Positions 9,114 through 17,983 of a DNA stretch of 64,000 bases are shown here, piece by piece (within the stretch, counting starts at the first letter, position 1; each line of letters opens with the position of its first letter). The position numbers and the translations under genes were made by a program. The notes beneath the pieces are model-generated. The model worked only from the letters and a program-made list of their open reading frames with translations, was not told the origin of the DNA and did no database searches. Origin of the DNA: Phycisphaeraceae bacterium (lineage in GTDB: Bacteria > Planctomycetota > Phycisphaerae > Phycisphaerales > Phycisphaeraceae); NCBI GenBank assembly GCA_020849625.1, contig JADLFV010000129.1, positions 16,658 through 80,657 on the forward strand. The letters run 5' to 3'.

Positions 9114-9902
9114 TTAATCGATGCTCATCGTGCCCCATCTGGCCGGAGAATTGTAATTACCAACCGATGATTCCTCGGCATCCAAACCATCAATGAGTAA
9201 TCCAAATTGACGGCTGGTAACGTCCTGCCACTTCCGATAGTTAGTGCTACCGTCCATTCTCGCATAATTCTTCCCGCCCTCGTGGGGTCTGTCGTTAAAC
9301 ATTATGGGGTAGTTGAACCGCATCCACCCGCTCCACCCAGCTTCCGTCATAGAAGGTTGAATGCTATTGCCCCAGTGAGGACGTATGACTGAAGCCCCGT
9401 CCACCACTGAATTGCAACTGAAAGTGATGATATCGGTACGTTTGTAGATGCCTAAATCACCAAAATGGGTGACTATTCCATTGGCTACGTAAGCGAACTT
9501 ATTATCGTCATCAGGGGGATAGCTTAGACCAATAGTCCAGCCCCAATCGAGATCCAATTCAGGACAGATATAAGAACCAATATTGCCATCGATATACTTG
9601 TGAATCAGTAGGCCCCACGAGGGGACCTTCTTGTTGTATGTCAATGGAAGGGTTACAACCCATTGACTAAAATATGGCCTTCCACTGTTGCTGGCGTGCT
9701 GCCACGGCCATGTGTCCTTCTCATCCGTCGCGTAGGCCATCGCACCATTCTGCAGTTGCCGTACATAGGCAGCACATGTGATTTGCCTGCCGGATTCACG
9801 CGCCTTTTTCAACGCAGGCAAGAGAATCGAAATGAGCAGAGCTATAATGGAAATAACGACCAGTAATTCAATCAACGTAAAGCCGTTTCGGTGAGCCTTC
9901 AT
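9114..9902 (-). CDS. Pseudopilin-like protein with prepilin leader and H-X9-DG motif
   Basis: The short leader MKAHRNG precedes a classical type IV prepilin cleavage and transmembrane segment ([18 protein letters not shown]) with Gly at -1 and Glu at +5. The C-terminal third has the H-X9-DG motif ([12 protein letters not shown]) found in large planctomycete and lentisphaeral families of secreted pseudopilin-like proteins. Aromatic-rich segments and a Cys-containing [10 protein letters not shown] region lie between. It would be processed by a prepilin peptidase and handled by a type II secretion-like machine such as the one encoded at 31.4-42.2 kb. It is the first gene of the minus-strand catabolic run, so it may be the substrate-specific pseudopilin of this cluster. 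Confidence 0.88.
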   Translation of the reverse strand: MKAHRNGFTLIELLVVISIIALLISILLPALKKARESGRQITCAAYVRQLQNGAMAYATDEKDTWPWQHASNSGRPYFSQWVVTLPLTYNKKVPSWGLLIHKYIDGNIGSYICPELDLDWGWTIGLSYPPDDDNKFAYVANGIVTHFGDLGIYKRTDIITFSCNSVVDGASVIRPHWGNSIQPSMTEAGWSGWMRFNYPIMFNDRPHEGGKNYARMDGSTNYRKWQDVTSRQFGLLIDGLDAEESSVGNYNSPARWGTMSID

Positions 9903-10333
9903 ATCTCATTAATCCTTTCTAGAAGGGCCTGCATCACGAGGACCGGGTATGCAAAGCGTGTCCGACGTGAGAATCAATGGCCCAGATGATGCTGTAGGCC
10001 GGCACACTCAACAGTTCTCATATAGTGCCTCACAAACCTCACCTAACGACGCATGCAGCAAATGCCTATCTCCAACACATTTCAATCAAGCGATCAATCA
10101 AGCAGAAGCACCCCCTCAAGGGCCGCCCTCCATGCCAGTAAAACCACCGAGCCTTACATCGCTTACCCAAAATATCGATACATTATGATACAGATAGCTG
10201 CATAATCTGTCAAGCTCGTTATGACCTGAATAGGCGGCATGGCCCCAAAAATATTATATTATATGTGATATCAGATGGTTATGAATTTTTCGCCGTCATG
10301 CATTCGATAATTCATCCAATCGCAACACATCTT

Positions 10334-10363
10334 CATTGACAACGAGAATGTATTGTGTCAATG
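10334..10363. promoter_or_regulatory. Perfect 8-bp dyad, possible operator
   Basis: CATTGACA and TGTCAATG form a perfect inverted repeat separated by 14 bp inside the divergent intergenic region. The left arm contains TTGACA, a possible -35 box. The size fits a dimeric regulator site, but no regulator gene is adjacent and the assignment rests on symmetry only. Confidence 0.3.
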
Positions 10364-10539
10364 TATGTATGTGCGATGTATCTTCGTTCGAACGCTTCGG
10401 GATTCGTATCGCCCTTAAGGGTTTTACCGGAGTCTTACGTACATCGTTCTACTGTCAAGGCGCTTGTAAGGGAGGCAGCAACAACTCGGAACACTCGTTA
10501 GTTTTTTCACTGCATCGCCCCGACTTCGACCACGAACAG

Positions 10540-10698
10540 CTAGGAGGCCGCTAAAAAAGTCATAATCACCCTTACGGATCAACGAACACCAATATGTCAA
10601 TCCCCGATTACAAGCTGCAAATGCCGATCCGGCGGAGACATACGGTGATCAGCCACGCATTTTATTGTGTTCCAGTTCATTTTTTAGCGGCCTGCTAG
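10540..10698. mobile_element. Inverted-repeat-bounded 159-bp block, MITE-like
   Basis: The ends CTAGGAGGCCGCTAAAAAA and TTTTTTAGCGGCCTGCTAG are inverted copies over 19 bp with one mismatch. If the outermost CTAG on each side is a target duplication, the terminal repeats are about 15 bp. The ~120 bp between them encodes nothing recognisable. This architecture fits a small non-autonomous transposable element; a stem-forming regulatory or phage-derived repeat is the alternative. No second copy was found in the window. Confidence 0.45.
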
Positions 10699-10770
10699 AG
10701 CACGGCATTAATGCATCGTGACCCAATGATTTCCCTCACTAAGCCACAACATAATTGAGTATTACAACTG

Positions 10771-12642
10771 ATGAGAATTAGACACTCTTATTGCCTGGTA
10801 GCGTGCATCCTTGCCATGAATACACCTCCTACAAACGCGGCGCAAGTTGGCATACAGTATGTTCGTGGAAAATATACATACCCAGAAACAGCATTGTCTG
10901 ATTTTCAACGGTTCCACGAGGACCGGATTAACACAGTGATGATTAGCATGCCATGGAGTCATTGGGAAAATCAACCTGGAACTATTGATCCAGTATTTCT
11001 CGGAAATATGGCTCCCGTATTCCTATATGCTGAACAGAACAGCATGTCTGTAGTCATTGCGAGCCATATAAATGTTAATGATGGGACCGATGGCAATTGG
11101 CAGATCCCTACTTGGATTCAGAACATGGACGAATACATAGCGCCATCATCCTACCTTACAGTCCCAGAGGTGAGAACGGAGCATGTAGCATATATCAATC
11201 GATTGATTGATGCGACGAAGAATTATCCAGCTGTTGTCGGCTACGTAATTTCGAAAGAGGCTGTGTCGTCGACTCAATGGTACGTAACAAATCCTACAGG
11301 TCGGGCCATATTTGATGCTCGTTGGGTGGGCTTAATTGATAATGTGCAGCGAGTACGACAGCACATGGATGTTACCGACGTTACCCAATATCTTGCTATA
11401 GGGGGGAACGACCAGGATCCAAATTACGCCGCATATACATGGGCGAATAACGGTACTGTGAACCTGGCCGAATTCTGGACCGAAACATGTGATGTTATTG
11501 GTAACCAGGGTGCCGCAGGGCTGCAACGAGCTGGCCAGTGGTACCCGGACACCCCAAAAGTTCGTACAGAGGGACGGCTCTATGGGGCTGGCATGTATGA
11601 CTATGATTTAGCATATGATTACGAGGGGCTGCAAAATGCTGCCGTGTCAAACATGTTGGCTTTTTACCCATGGCATGTGGGGGAATTTAGTAATCCCTGG
11701 AATCTGACGCTACAGATTCTTGACGACCGCAACGATGCAAGAGGAACACCATACTACTGGGCATTGCGTGATCTGGCCTCAGGCGTTGATAGTTTTGAGA
11801 CCATAGATCAAGCAGACTTGCCAGCAACGGACTGGACCTCACAGTTGGCATTTGACCCCACAACGGCTTCACCGGGTATTTCGAGCCGCTGGATGGGCAC
11901 AGGCGACATTGTAGGCCAAAAGGACCGCCTGCCCGTGCAAGCGCCACAGTCAACCATCGCGGCCACAATCACGCTGGACATTGGGGAATATGTCAAGCGA
12001 AGTGTGGTAGCCGCTCACTGGGTGGATTCCGGGGTCACGGCGGGCGATGCCTTCACGTTTCTGGCCCGCACGGATGGGGATTACGATGTGATATTGGTGG
12101 CTGAGATGACCGGACATTCGCCTGTCGGGTCAATGATCCACGTGAGTGGTACTGAATGGAGACGTTACGAGGTCTCGTTTTCAGAGTTAGAGTTGACGGA
12201 AACAGAAATCTCACAGATCACTACCGTTGGTCTTTACAACTTTTCCTCTGAGGCAATGAACTTTGACATTGATGAGTTTCTGATCCGTCAAGCCTCCTTA
12301 GTCATGGGTGATGCCAATGGCGACGGGATGGTGAATCTGGCCGACCTACAGATTCTCGGTGACCACTGGCAGTTGACAACAGCTAGCTGGACGGAGGGAG
12401 ATTTCACCGGGGATGGCAACGTTAACCTGGCGGACCTCCAGATCATTGGTGACAATTGGGGCTACGGTACAAATGTTGACATGAAACTGGAGGATGGGCT
12501 GGCGGCAACTGGGATGACTATCCCTGAGCCAGAATCAATTGTTTTAATGTTGAGCGCGCTGATCACTTTTGCATGTCGCCGACATGTCTGCAACATATTA
12601 ACGGATGCTTATGTCGTATTTTATGACGGATCGAAGACATGA
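10771..12642 (+). CDS. Exported glycosidase-like protein with dockerin repeats and PEP-CTERM tail
   Basis: A short signal peptide ends near TNAAQ. Residues ~25-340 look like a (beta/alpha)8 glycoside hydrolase: SMPWSHWENQPG near the N-terminus, VGYVISKEAVSS as a possible acid/base Glu region and WHVGEFSNPWN as a possible nucleophile region. The assignment to a retaining clan A enzyme is tentative. A beta-sandwich region follows, then two dockerin-type calcium repeats (GDANGDGMVNLADLQILGDHW and a second copy) around residues 510-565, and a PEP-CTERM-like anchor (IPEPES, hydrophobic stretch, CRRH). An unusual ~18-residue tail continues after the Arg cluster. The gene is more AT-rich than the downstream chromosome and precedes a symporter on the same strand. 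Confidence 0.75.
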   Translation: MRIRHSYCLVACILAMNTPPTNAAQVGIQYVRGKYTYPETALSDFQRFHEDRINTVMISMPWSHWENQPGTIDPVFLGNMAPVFLYAEQNSMSVVIASHINVNDGTDGNWQIPTWIQNMDEYIAPSSYLTVPEVRTEHVAYINRLIDATKNYPAVVGYVISKEAVSSTQWYVTNPTGRAIFDARWVGLIDNVQRVRQHMDVTDVTQYLAIGGNDQDPNYAAYTWANNGTVNLAEFWTETCDVIGNQGAAGLQRAGQWYPDTPKVRTEGRLYGAGMYDYDLAYDYEGLQNAAVSNMLAFYPWHVGEFSNPWNLTLQILDDRNDARGTPYYWALRDLASGVDSFETIDQADLPATDWTSQLAFDPTTASPGISSRWMGTGDIVGQKDRLPVQAPQSTIAATITLDIGEYVKRSVVAAHWVDSGVTAGDAFTFLARTDGDYDVILVAEMTGHSPVGSMIHVSGTEWRRYEVSFSELELTETEISQITTVGLYNFSSEAMNFDIDEFLIRQASLVMGDANGDGMVNLADLQILGDHWQLTTASWTEGDFTGDGNVNLADLQIIGDNWGYGTNVDMKLEDGLAATGMTIPEPESIVLMLSALITFACRRHVCNILTDAYVVFYDGSKT

Positions 12643-12764
12643 GAACTGTCATAAGGGGGGTACATAGCTGTCTTTGAGAACGTTAGTGTATGTGTGACAC
12701 CGGAGACATATACAAAATAAATGTATTTGAATTGTAATGCAATTGGTCTAGGTGTAGGACATCA

Positions 12765-14537
12765 ATGGCAGATACTACAGTTTACATCGTTATTGCAATT
12801 TACATGCTACTGATGGTGATGGTTGGGTTGATCATGCGTCGACTCAACAGTAACATCAGCGACTATTTTCGCAGTGCCTGCAAGGGTACGTGGTGGCTGG
12901 TGGGGGCCAGCACATTTATGTCTGCGTTCAGTGCCCTCACCTTTTCAGCTGCCGCTGGGGTAGCGTTTGAGAGTGGGTGGTCGATCAGCATTGTATATAT
13001 AAGTGCATCTATTGGCTTTATCATTAATGCAATCTGGCTGGCACCAAAGTTTCGTCAAATGCGGGCTATTACAGGGGCACATGTCATCGAAGACCGGTTT
13101 GGAAGACTGACCCAGCAGTTCTATGCCTGGACTGGTGTTTTCCTGGGAGTTATGTATGCCGCCCTTTTTTTGTACGGTCTCAGTATCTTTATCTCTACGG
13201 TGTTCGGTTTGCCCATCACCATGGTCGTGGTTGTAATTGGTCTGGTGGTTCTACTCTACTCAGTGACCGGAGGAAGCTGGGCAGTTATGAGCACCGACTT
13301 CTTGCAAGCACTGATTCTCATACCAATTACTTTATTAATGGCATATCTCGCGCTAAAAGCTGTAGGTGGGTGGAATGCGTTTCTGGACCGCACTACCGAA
13401 CCGGGATTAGCCGAAGATTTCGCTATGTTTTGTAGTCCGGACCGTTTTGGTGGCCGATACACTCTGTTGTGGTCAGCCGCCATGTTGATCGAGAGACTCA
13501 TTGGATACAACACCCTTCATTCATCGGCACGATATTTTGCTGTTAAAGATGGCTGGGAAGCTCGCAAGGCGGCATGGCTAGGCGCTGCATTAATGGCCGG
13601 TGGCGCTGTCATATGGCTGATACCACCAATGGTTGGCCGTATGCTATATGAAAACCAGATCCTGGCAATGCCCCTTGCCAAACCAGCTGAATCGGCCTAC
13701 GCGGTGGTCTGTATGCAGCTGCTACCCAAATCACTGATCGGAATCATGGTTGTGGCAATCATGGCTTCCACAATGAGTTCCATGGACACCGGCTTGAATC
13801 GTAATGCCGCCCTTTTCACTCGCGACATCTATCCGATGATATGCAAATGGATGGGTACGAAACCGGCTGAGGGCCAAGCGTTATTGCGGCGAGGCCAAGC
13901 TTTCTCACTCGTCTTAGGACTGATTATCATATTTATAAGCTTGTACTGCGTCAGCCAAGAGGGCCTGGGTGTATTTGAACAAACGCAAACTGTCAGTGCC
14001 GCTATAGGTGCGCCGATGGCGATCCCCATGTTGTTTGCCGTGTTCATCAGACGCGCACCGTGGTGGTCCGCTATCTTCTCATTTGCGTGCGCATTAGTGC
14101 CTTCTAGTATCGGGGTAATGCTTGGCTGGTCATATACTAGGATGGTATTTTGGAACGTAAGCATTGGGACAGCCGGATTCCTTGTTACCATGCCGTTCTG
14201 GCGTTACGCTTCGACAGCCTACCGTGCCAAGGTTGAAGCATTTTTCGAGCAAATGTATCGCCCGGTGGATTTTCTCCGCGAAGTAGGCGTAGGCAATGAT
14301 CCGCAACAATTGGCTGTTATGGGTCGATTTGCGTTGGGGATCGGCGTTTTGATTGCGCTCTTGGCGTTGATTTCCCAGAATGGACATGACCGTCTCTGCG
14401 TGCTTTTTGTAGCTTGCTTTGGTGTCTGTGTAGGCTCACTACTCATTTATGCTGGGAGACGAATGTCACACGCAATAGATGCTGTAACACACCCCGATAC
14501 TTTTGGTGATCTGCAGGAGGGGATTAAGGTTAATTGA
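12765..14537 (+). CDS. Sodium:solute symporter (SSS family)
   Basis: The 590-residue protein has about 13-14 hydrophobic segments and SSF-family features: SDYFRSACKGTWWLVGASTFMSAFSALTF near the N-terminus, the long helix VVLLYSVTGGSWAVMSTDFLQALI, and ASTMSSMDTGLNRNAALFTRDIY, the conserved sodium-site helix. It probably imports a sugar or sugar acid with Na+. It follows the glycosidase-like gene by ~120 bp on the same strand, and the catabolic genes lie on the opposite strand upstream, so it is likely the uptake step of this cluster. Confidence 0.9.
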   Translation: MADTTVYIVIAIYMLLMVMVGLIMRRLNSNISDYFRSACKGTWWLVGASTFMSAFSALTFSAAAGVAFESGWSISIVYISASIGFIINAIWLAPKFRQMRAITGAHVIEDRFGRLTQQFYAWTGVFLGVMYAALFLYGLSIFISTVFGLPITMVVVVIGLVVLLYSVTGGSWAVMSTDFLQALILIPITLLMAYLALKAVGGWNAFLDRTTEPGLAEDFAMFCSPDRFGGRYTLLWSAAMLIERLIGYNTLHSSARYFAVKDGWEARKAAWLGAALMAGGAVIWLIPPMVGRMLYENQILAMPLAKPAESAYAVVCMQLLPKSLIGIMVVAIMASTMSSMDTGLNRNAALFTRDIYPMICKWMGTKPAEGQALLRRGQAFSLVLGLIIIFISLYCVSQEGLGVFEQTQTVSAAIGAPMAIPMLFAVFIRRAPWWSAIFSFACALVPSSIGVMLGWSYTRMVFWNVSIGTAGFLVTMPFWRYASTAYRAKVEAFFEQMYRPVDFLREVGVGNDPQQLAVMGRFALGIGVLIALLALISQNGHDRLCVLFVACFGVCVGSLLIYAGRRMSHAIDAVTHPDTFGDLQEGIKVN

Positions 14538-14819
14538 CGGCAAGACCAATGTCACAAAACAGGATTGTTTTAAGATGTTGGCGGTCCTAAAACTGTCCTA
14601 ATCTGGGAGTCACAATACCGATCACATTGATCCGAAGCGACACGAATCGTCGAGCGGTAAGCCCTGACCTGGCTATGATTTGAGTCAAAAACCGTCGATG
14701 CGAGGGTGTGGACGATATAGTAGTCGCTCAATCCCGCCCTGTCCGCTTTGTGAAAAAGGGAACGTGTTCTCGGTAATGCCGCCCGCCTCCGCGAAGTCGG
14801 AGGCGGGTGCAGGAATTAG
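14538..14819. other. Intergenic region with GC hairpin, no gene seen
   Basis: No supported gene lies here. The only clear structure is a perfect 10-bp hairpin (CCCGCCTCCG, 6-base loop, CGGAGGCGGG) at 14782-14807, without a T-run. It lies next to recombinase debris, so it may mark a repeat insertion rather than a terminator. Confidence 0.4.
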
Positions 14820-15066
14820 AAGCGTAGATTCAACGTGTTGCCACGGGCCACGGGGCGAGAAGACCACTTGACGGGCAACCAGTTTAGGGTTCGAACCGAC
14901 TTTTTTGAAAAAGTCACGTTGTTCGGCTGCCGTGCCCTCGGCAGCCAATTTTTTTGCTTGTTTGCTGGCTTTCAGGAAGCGAGCCATGGGTTCTAACCGA
15001 TTCGAGCCGTGACGCTCCAGATCGGTGATTTCCTCGTCGAGCGTTTGCCGCTTGGCGGTCAGACCA
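14820..15066 (-). pseudogene. Serine-recombinase C-terminal fragment
   Basis: On the minus strand a frame reads from about LTAKRQTLDEEI through FLKASKQAKKLAAEG to FFKKVGSNPKLVARQVVF and PRGPWQHVEST. Spacing and motifs match the extreme C-terminus of large serine recombinases, where a FLKKVGSN-like segment and a PW motif close the protein. Upstream the sequence changes abruptly to a korA fragment and downstream it degenerates. Part of it is the 100-aa ORF at 14685-14987. This is the right-hand counterpart of the recombinase remnant at the left edge of the AT-rich island, although the two are not close relatives. Confidence 0.5.
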
Positions 15067-15124
15067 GCCGCGTTGCACGTTGACGATGATCAGAGGAAGT
15101 TCGGTCATCACCGCCAGGCCGATG
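15067..15124 (-). pseudogene. Fragment of 2-oxoacid:ferredoxin oxidoreductase alpha subunit
   Basis: The minus strand encodes GLAVMTELPLIIVNVQRG, which I recognise as the conserved segment of KorA-type 2-oxoglutarate:ferredoxin oxidoreductase alpha subunits (family consensus continues GPSTGLPTKTEQ). Only ~18 codons remain; the next residues belong to a recombinase fragment. This is a scar of a deletion or insertion joining two unrelated genes. No intact korA is in the window. Confidence 0.45.
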
Positions 15125-15132
15125 GGGCACAC

Positions 15133-15220
15133 AAAAGGTTCCTGGCACCTTTTTTCAATTATGACCAAATTTGCCGTAAAAACAGCAATGTTCTCAAAAA
15201 TAGTTCCTGGAACCTTTTTG
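15133..15220. repeat. Pair of imperfect palindromes around GGTTCCTGG
   Basis: Two copies of a palindromic motif, AAAAGGTTCCTGGCACCTTTTT at 15133 and ATAGTTCCTGGAACCTTTTT near 15200, lie ~45 bp apart in direct orientation. They resemble short REP-like palindromes. No RAYT transposase is in the window. Confidence 0.45.
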
Positions 15221-15417
15221 TCTACTTTTGCCTCGACGCAGCGCCCCCCCGATGTGTTCACGCCCGGCGCAGCGACGGCCCCCGGTGTATTCACCGGGGG
15301 CTGAATTGACAGGTGGTGTCAGACCCGCCCTCTCCGCGATCTCCGCGAGACGTTGCTTGCATTGGATGGCGGGTATGGGTGATCTCACAGGCATCGCCGA
15401 TCAAGGGTGGCGGCTCC

Positions 15418-15693
15418 TCAGTTGCCCGGGCCATCACGATCGGGTGAAGGAGCATCCAGCCAATCGCGTGCGATCTGGTGGGCGGCTTCGGCGTCGGATT
15501 CCAGGACGATCACGCTCATCATGGTGACGCCGTCCAGCGTGTTCCAGCCCATAAAGGCGCCCGAGGTCTGCTGGCCGGCCACGTGACAGGGGATGTCATG
15601 ATCGCGCAGTTGTTGTGCGATCGCTTCGACTTCGAACAGGTCGTTGCTTTGATACACGACGACGGATTTATCGTTCTGCCGATCACGTGACAT
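15418..15693 (-). CDS. DUF2007-like small protein
   Basis: A 91-residue protein matching the pattern of the DUF2007 'putative signal transducing protein' family: VVVYQSNDLFEVEAIAQQLRDHDIPCHVAG followed by a strand-rich part and VIVLESDAEAAHQIARDWL. Members are small ferredoxin-like alpha/beta domains of unknown function. No signal peptide is visible. It lies just right of the recombinase debris and transcribes toward it; an inverted repeat of the CAGAGGACGCAGAG family sits upstream. Confidence 0.65.
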   Translation of the reverse strand: MSRDRQNDKSVVVYQSNDLFEVEAIAQQLRDHDIPCHVAGQQTSGAFMGWNTLDGVTMMSVIVLESDAEAAHQIARDWLDAPSPDRDGPGN

Positions 15694-15787
15694 GGGGTAC
15701 TCCAGGCAGAAGGCGAGAGATCATGCACATGCAAGTTGCGAGTGCGACACGGCGCTCGAAGCGCGGCTTAGAGCAGAAACAGAACTC

Positions 15788-15869
15788 ACCGCAGAGGACG
15801 CAGAGAATAATCCAAACAAGCCTGGTTTCAAGTGTTTGGTCTCTGTGTCCTCTGTGTTCTTTTGTGGTG
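15788..15869. repeat. Inverted pair of the CAGAGGACGCAGAG family (copy 1)
   Basis: Left arm ACCGCAGAGGACGCAGAGA (15788-15806) and right arm TCTCTGTGTCCTCTGTG (from 15840) are inverted with few mismatches around a ~33-bp loop. The same family occurs at 27004-27253 and 56935-57114. It is intergenic, upstream of the DUF2007-like gene. Confidence 0.75.
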
Positions 15870-15940
15870 AAATCCGGTTCTTTCAGGGGCATTTATTCTA
15901 TTCTCTCTCGTGAGCGTTACTGGTCAACTGTAAATGCCGG

Positions 15941-16171
15941 TCAGTCCGCATCGCCACGGAAGGCGTCGAAGTCTTCGCGCATGTCGCGGAGGGCTCGTTC
16001 GACAAGCCGGCGAAACTCGCGCTCGACGTCATCGGGATTCTTTTTGCTGCGAGGCAGGCTCATCCAGAGCATCTGCAGCGTCTGGCGAATGCTGGCGTCG
16101 GCTTGCCCCGGCCCCAACATGTCCCGCATGCGGTCTTCTTCGCCTTCTTCAAATGAACCGAATGCAGCCAT
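15941..16171 (-). CDS. Small acidic hypothetical protein
   Basis: A 76-residue, charged, mostly helical protein (LGPGQADASIRQTLQMLWMSLP, then DDVEREFRRLVERALRDMREDF). No signal peptide or membrane segment. The coding character is supported by a clear amphipathic helical pattern and absence of a better frame. I do not recognise a family. Confidence 0.5.
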   Translation of the reverse strand: MAAFGSFEEGEEDRMRDMLGPGQADASIRQTLQMLWMSLPRSKKNPDDVEREFRRLVERALRDMREDFDAFRGDAD

Positions 16172-16251
16172 CGGAACCTCCGCAGACTAATGAATACGCT
16201 CAGTTGACGGGTACCTGCTGAGGAACGCCCTCGTTGACACCGGCGGCTTGG

Positions 16252-16692
16252 TTATGCGTACGCGACCCAACACGACAGACAGATGATCGGCAGCAAGGTG
16301 ACGCACAAGATCAAGGCCATGCCGACCAGGTGCGGATGTCGCTTGGGGATCAGCAGGACGCGGGGGACTGAAATATCGGGGGATGCTTTATGATACGCAG
16401 CCACGATTTCTCCAAGGATCAGCCACACGATCAAAAGTGTGGCCAGGTCACCGAGCATTCCGGTTGCCGCTCCTATGCTTTGGAAAAACGATGCGGAGCT
16501 AATTCCACGGCTGGCCATACCGTCGACCGCAGCAGCGAGAAGGTGAGCTGTCGGCAGTCCAAGGATATAAGGCAAAAGCAGGTAAGCCACGAGCCAGATC
16601 GCGCTGGGCAGATGGAATCGCTTGTAGGTCCAGATGCCGACGGCCACGAGTGCTAACAAGATGACGAGTTGCATCGCTTGGATGAGGAACAT
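16252..16692 (-). CDS. Small integral membrane protein
   Basis: The ORF track extends to 16854, but the upstream part overlaps the preceding gene. The ATG at 16692 is preceded by GGAGG at good spacing, giving a 146-residue protein beginning MFLIQAMQLVILLALVAVG. It has about four transmembrane segments and no recognised domain. Twelve bases separate it from the stop of the upstream membrane-protein gene, so the two form an operon. Confidence 0.65.
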   Translation of the reverse strand: MFLIQAMQLVILLALVAVGIWTYKRFHLPSAIWLVAYLLLPYILGLPTAHLLAAAVDGMASRGISSASFFQSIGAATGMLGDLATLLIVWLILGEIVAAYHKASPDISVPRVLLIPKRHPHLVGMALILCVTLLPIICLSCWVAYA

Positions 16693-16703
16693 GGAGCCTC
16701 CAT

Positions 16704-17000
16704 TCATTGGCGTCGTCGGTTGCCGGTCAGCGGCAGCTGGTGGTCCGGTGCAAGCCGCCACCATAAGAAGCCCGTGATCACCAGTGCGGGCAACCAGGAA
16801 TACGACATCACACCGATGACTGCCAACGGCAATGCGATGAGGAGCGATGACCATTCAGATGTCGGGTTGAAAACAGCTTCGCCTCGCAGAACAGTCATCA
16901 GAAACAGGTTGAGAATGGCAAGGATTGAGCCAAGGACCCAGACGATAAGCGCAAGTTTTAAAAATCGTGGCCACGACGGTTTAGGCTCAGCGTTACTCAT
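16704..17000 (-). CDS. Small integral membrane protein
   Basis: A 98-residue protein with two or three hydrophobic segments (LALIVWVLGSILAILNLFL and LLIALPLAVIGVMSYSWLPALVITGFLWW). It immediately precedes another small membrane protein. The family is not recognised. Confidence 0.55.
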   Translation of the reverse strand: MSNAEPKPSWPRFLKLALIVWVLGSILAILNLFLMTVLRGEAVFNPTSEWSSLLIALPLAVIGVMSYSWLPALVITGFLWWRLAPDHQLPLTGNRRRQ

Positions 17001-17368
17001 GGCACCTAACAGTTATTCGACAGAACCCGGTCTCTCTCTATCATCGGAGCGATGCTCAGGGGCGTCAATAGGGATTTGATGGCGAATCGCAGAAATGGGC
17101 TTGAATGGCTGGCGAGCCGGGCTGTGTCAGCCCGGGACCGGCCCGACACGGGCCGGCTCGCTTCAAGACCGATTACATTTCAAACTGCCTCCTTATCGAA
17201 AATACCGGGGTGTTGAACAATAACAATTCGGATTTCAGCAGGCAGCGTGAAGCACTCAACCACTACGGTGCAGCACGCGGCTCGAGGCAGACCCTATTGG
17301 ACCTCCTGTCGCCTTTAGTCTTAGAGACACGTTACAATGATCATCGATATCAACTCTGAGTGAACATT
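17001..17368. other. Intergenic region with an extended hairpin
   Basis: No gene is supported. At 17111-17162 GCGAGCCGG pairs with CCGGCTCGC, and between them GGGCTGTGTCAGCCC and GGCCCGACACGGGCC form further stems. The layout resembles the GAGCCGG/TGTCAGTCC-type hairpin at 31370-31432. The remainder has no obvious signal. Confidence 0.5.
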
Positions 17369-17923
17369 ATGCGCAAATGGCTTTGGCGCATCGCGTGGGG
17401 CATGTCGCTGCTTAACTTTATCGTGTTAACGCTGTTCTGGCTACGATCCGCGCATCGTGTTGACGAGTTCTATATTGAAAGGGAAGGTGGGGCCAGGTTA
17501 ACACTGTGCAGTGAGGGTGGCGCCGCGGTGGTGGAATGGATAGCTCCGCAAGGGCTGAAAACCGGCAACGGCTGGGGCATATCAACGGAGAAAACATCTG
17601 CTAGATCTAGGTGGAATATCTTTCATATCAATGATTCACATGACATGATTTTCTACATTTATCATGGTTGTTATGGAATCTTTTGGGGGCCCGGGTATGA
17701 CAACCCACCGGGATCGTTCGTGCTCATCGTTGCTGATATTTATTTGATGGCGCTTGCTGCTACACCCATCGTTATCCAGCTGATCCGTTGGTTGCGCAGG
17801 CGGCGCACGCGCCAGAACATGTGTGCATCATGTGGTTATGACCTGCGCGCTTCCACTGGCTCGTGCCCGGAGTGTGGAGATGTAATCCCAGTGCGTGATG
17901 CTCTCCAAGATCAAGCGGACTGA
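17369..17923 (+). CDS. Membrane protein with C-terminal zinc ribbon (CxxCGYDLRA)
   Basis: About 184 residues if started at the ATG at 17369; the ORF track uses a GTG three codons upstream. It has an N-terminal membrane segment (MSLLNFIVLTLFWL), a beta-rich extracytoplasmic middle with GNGWGIS, a second membrane segment (IVADIYLMALAATPIVI) and a C-terminal zinc ribbon CASCGYDLRASTGSCPECG. The CGYDLR...CPECG module is a frequent ending of small membrane proteins in planctomycetes. The function is unknown. It is more AT-rich than the panB region that follows. Confidence 0.7.
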   Translation: MRKWLWRIAWGMSLLNFIVLTLFWLRSAHRVDEFYIEREGGARLTLCSEGGAAVVEWIAPQGLKTGNGWGISTEKTSARSRWNIFHINDSHDMIFYIYHGCYGIFWGPGYDNPPGSFVLIVADIYLMALAATPIVIQLIRWLRRRRTRQNMCASCGYDLRASTGSCPECGDVIPVRDALQDQAD

Positions 17924-17983
17924 TCGATGTGGTCTGCGTTGTGATTATTGAGTGGACTATTTCCCCTCGCGCGCTTCGCCTGC

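Larger units (their letters stand above)
9903..10770. other. Long AT-rich divergent intergenic region
   Basis: About 870 bp separate the divergent pseudopilin and glycosidase genes. I see no convincing coding sequence; the short ORFs in the track have no recognisable features. It contains an 8-bp dyad at 10334-10363 and an inverted-repeat-bounded block at 10540-10698, both listed separately. The length and divergent position suggest it carries the control sites for both halves of the cluster. Confidence 0.5.

Noticed and set aside
14875-14900. tRNA-like GGTTCGAACC
   Set aside because: It is part of the recombinase coding remnant (KKVGSNPKL) and no cloverleaf can be drawn around it.
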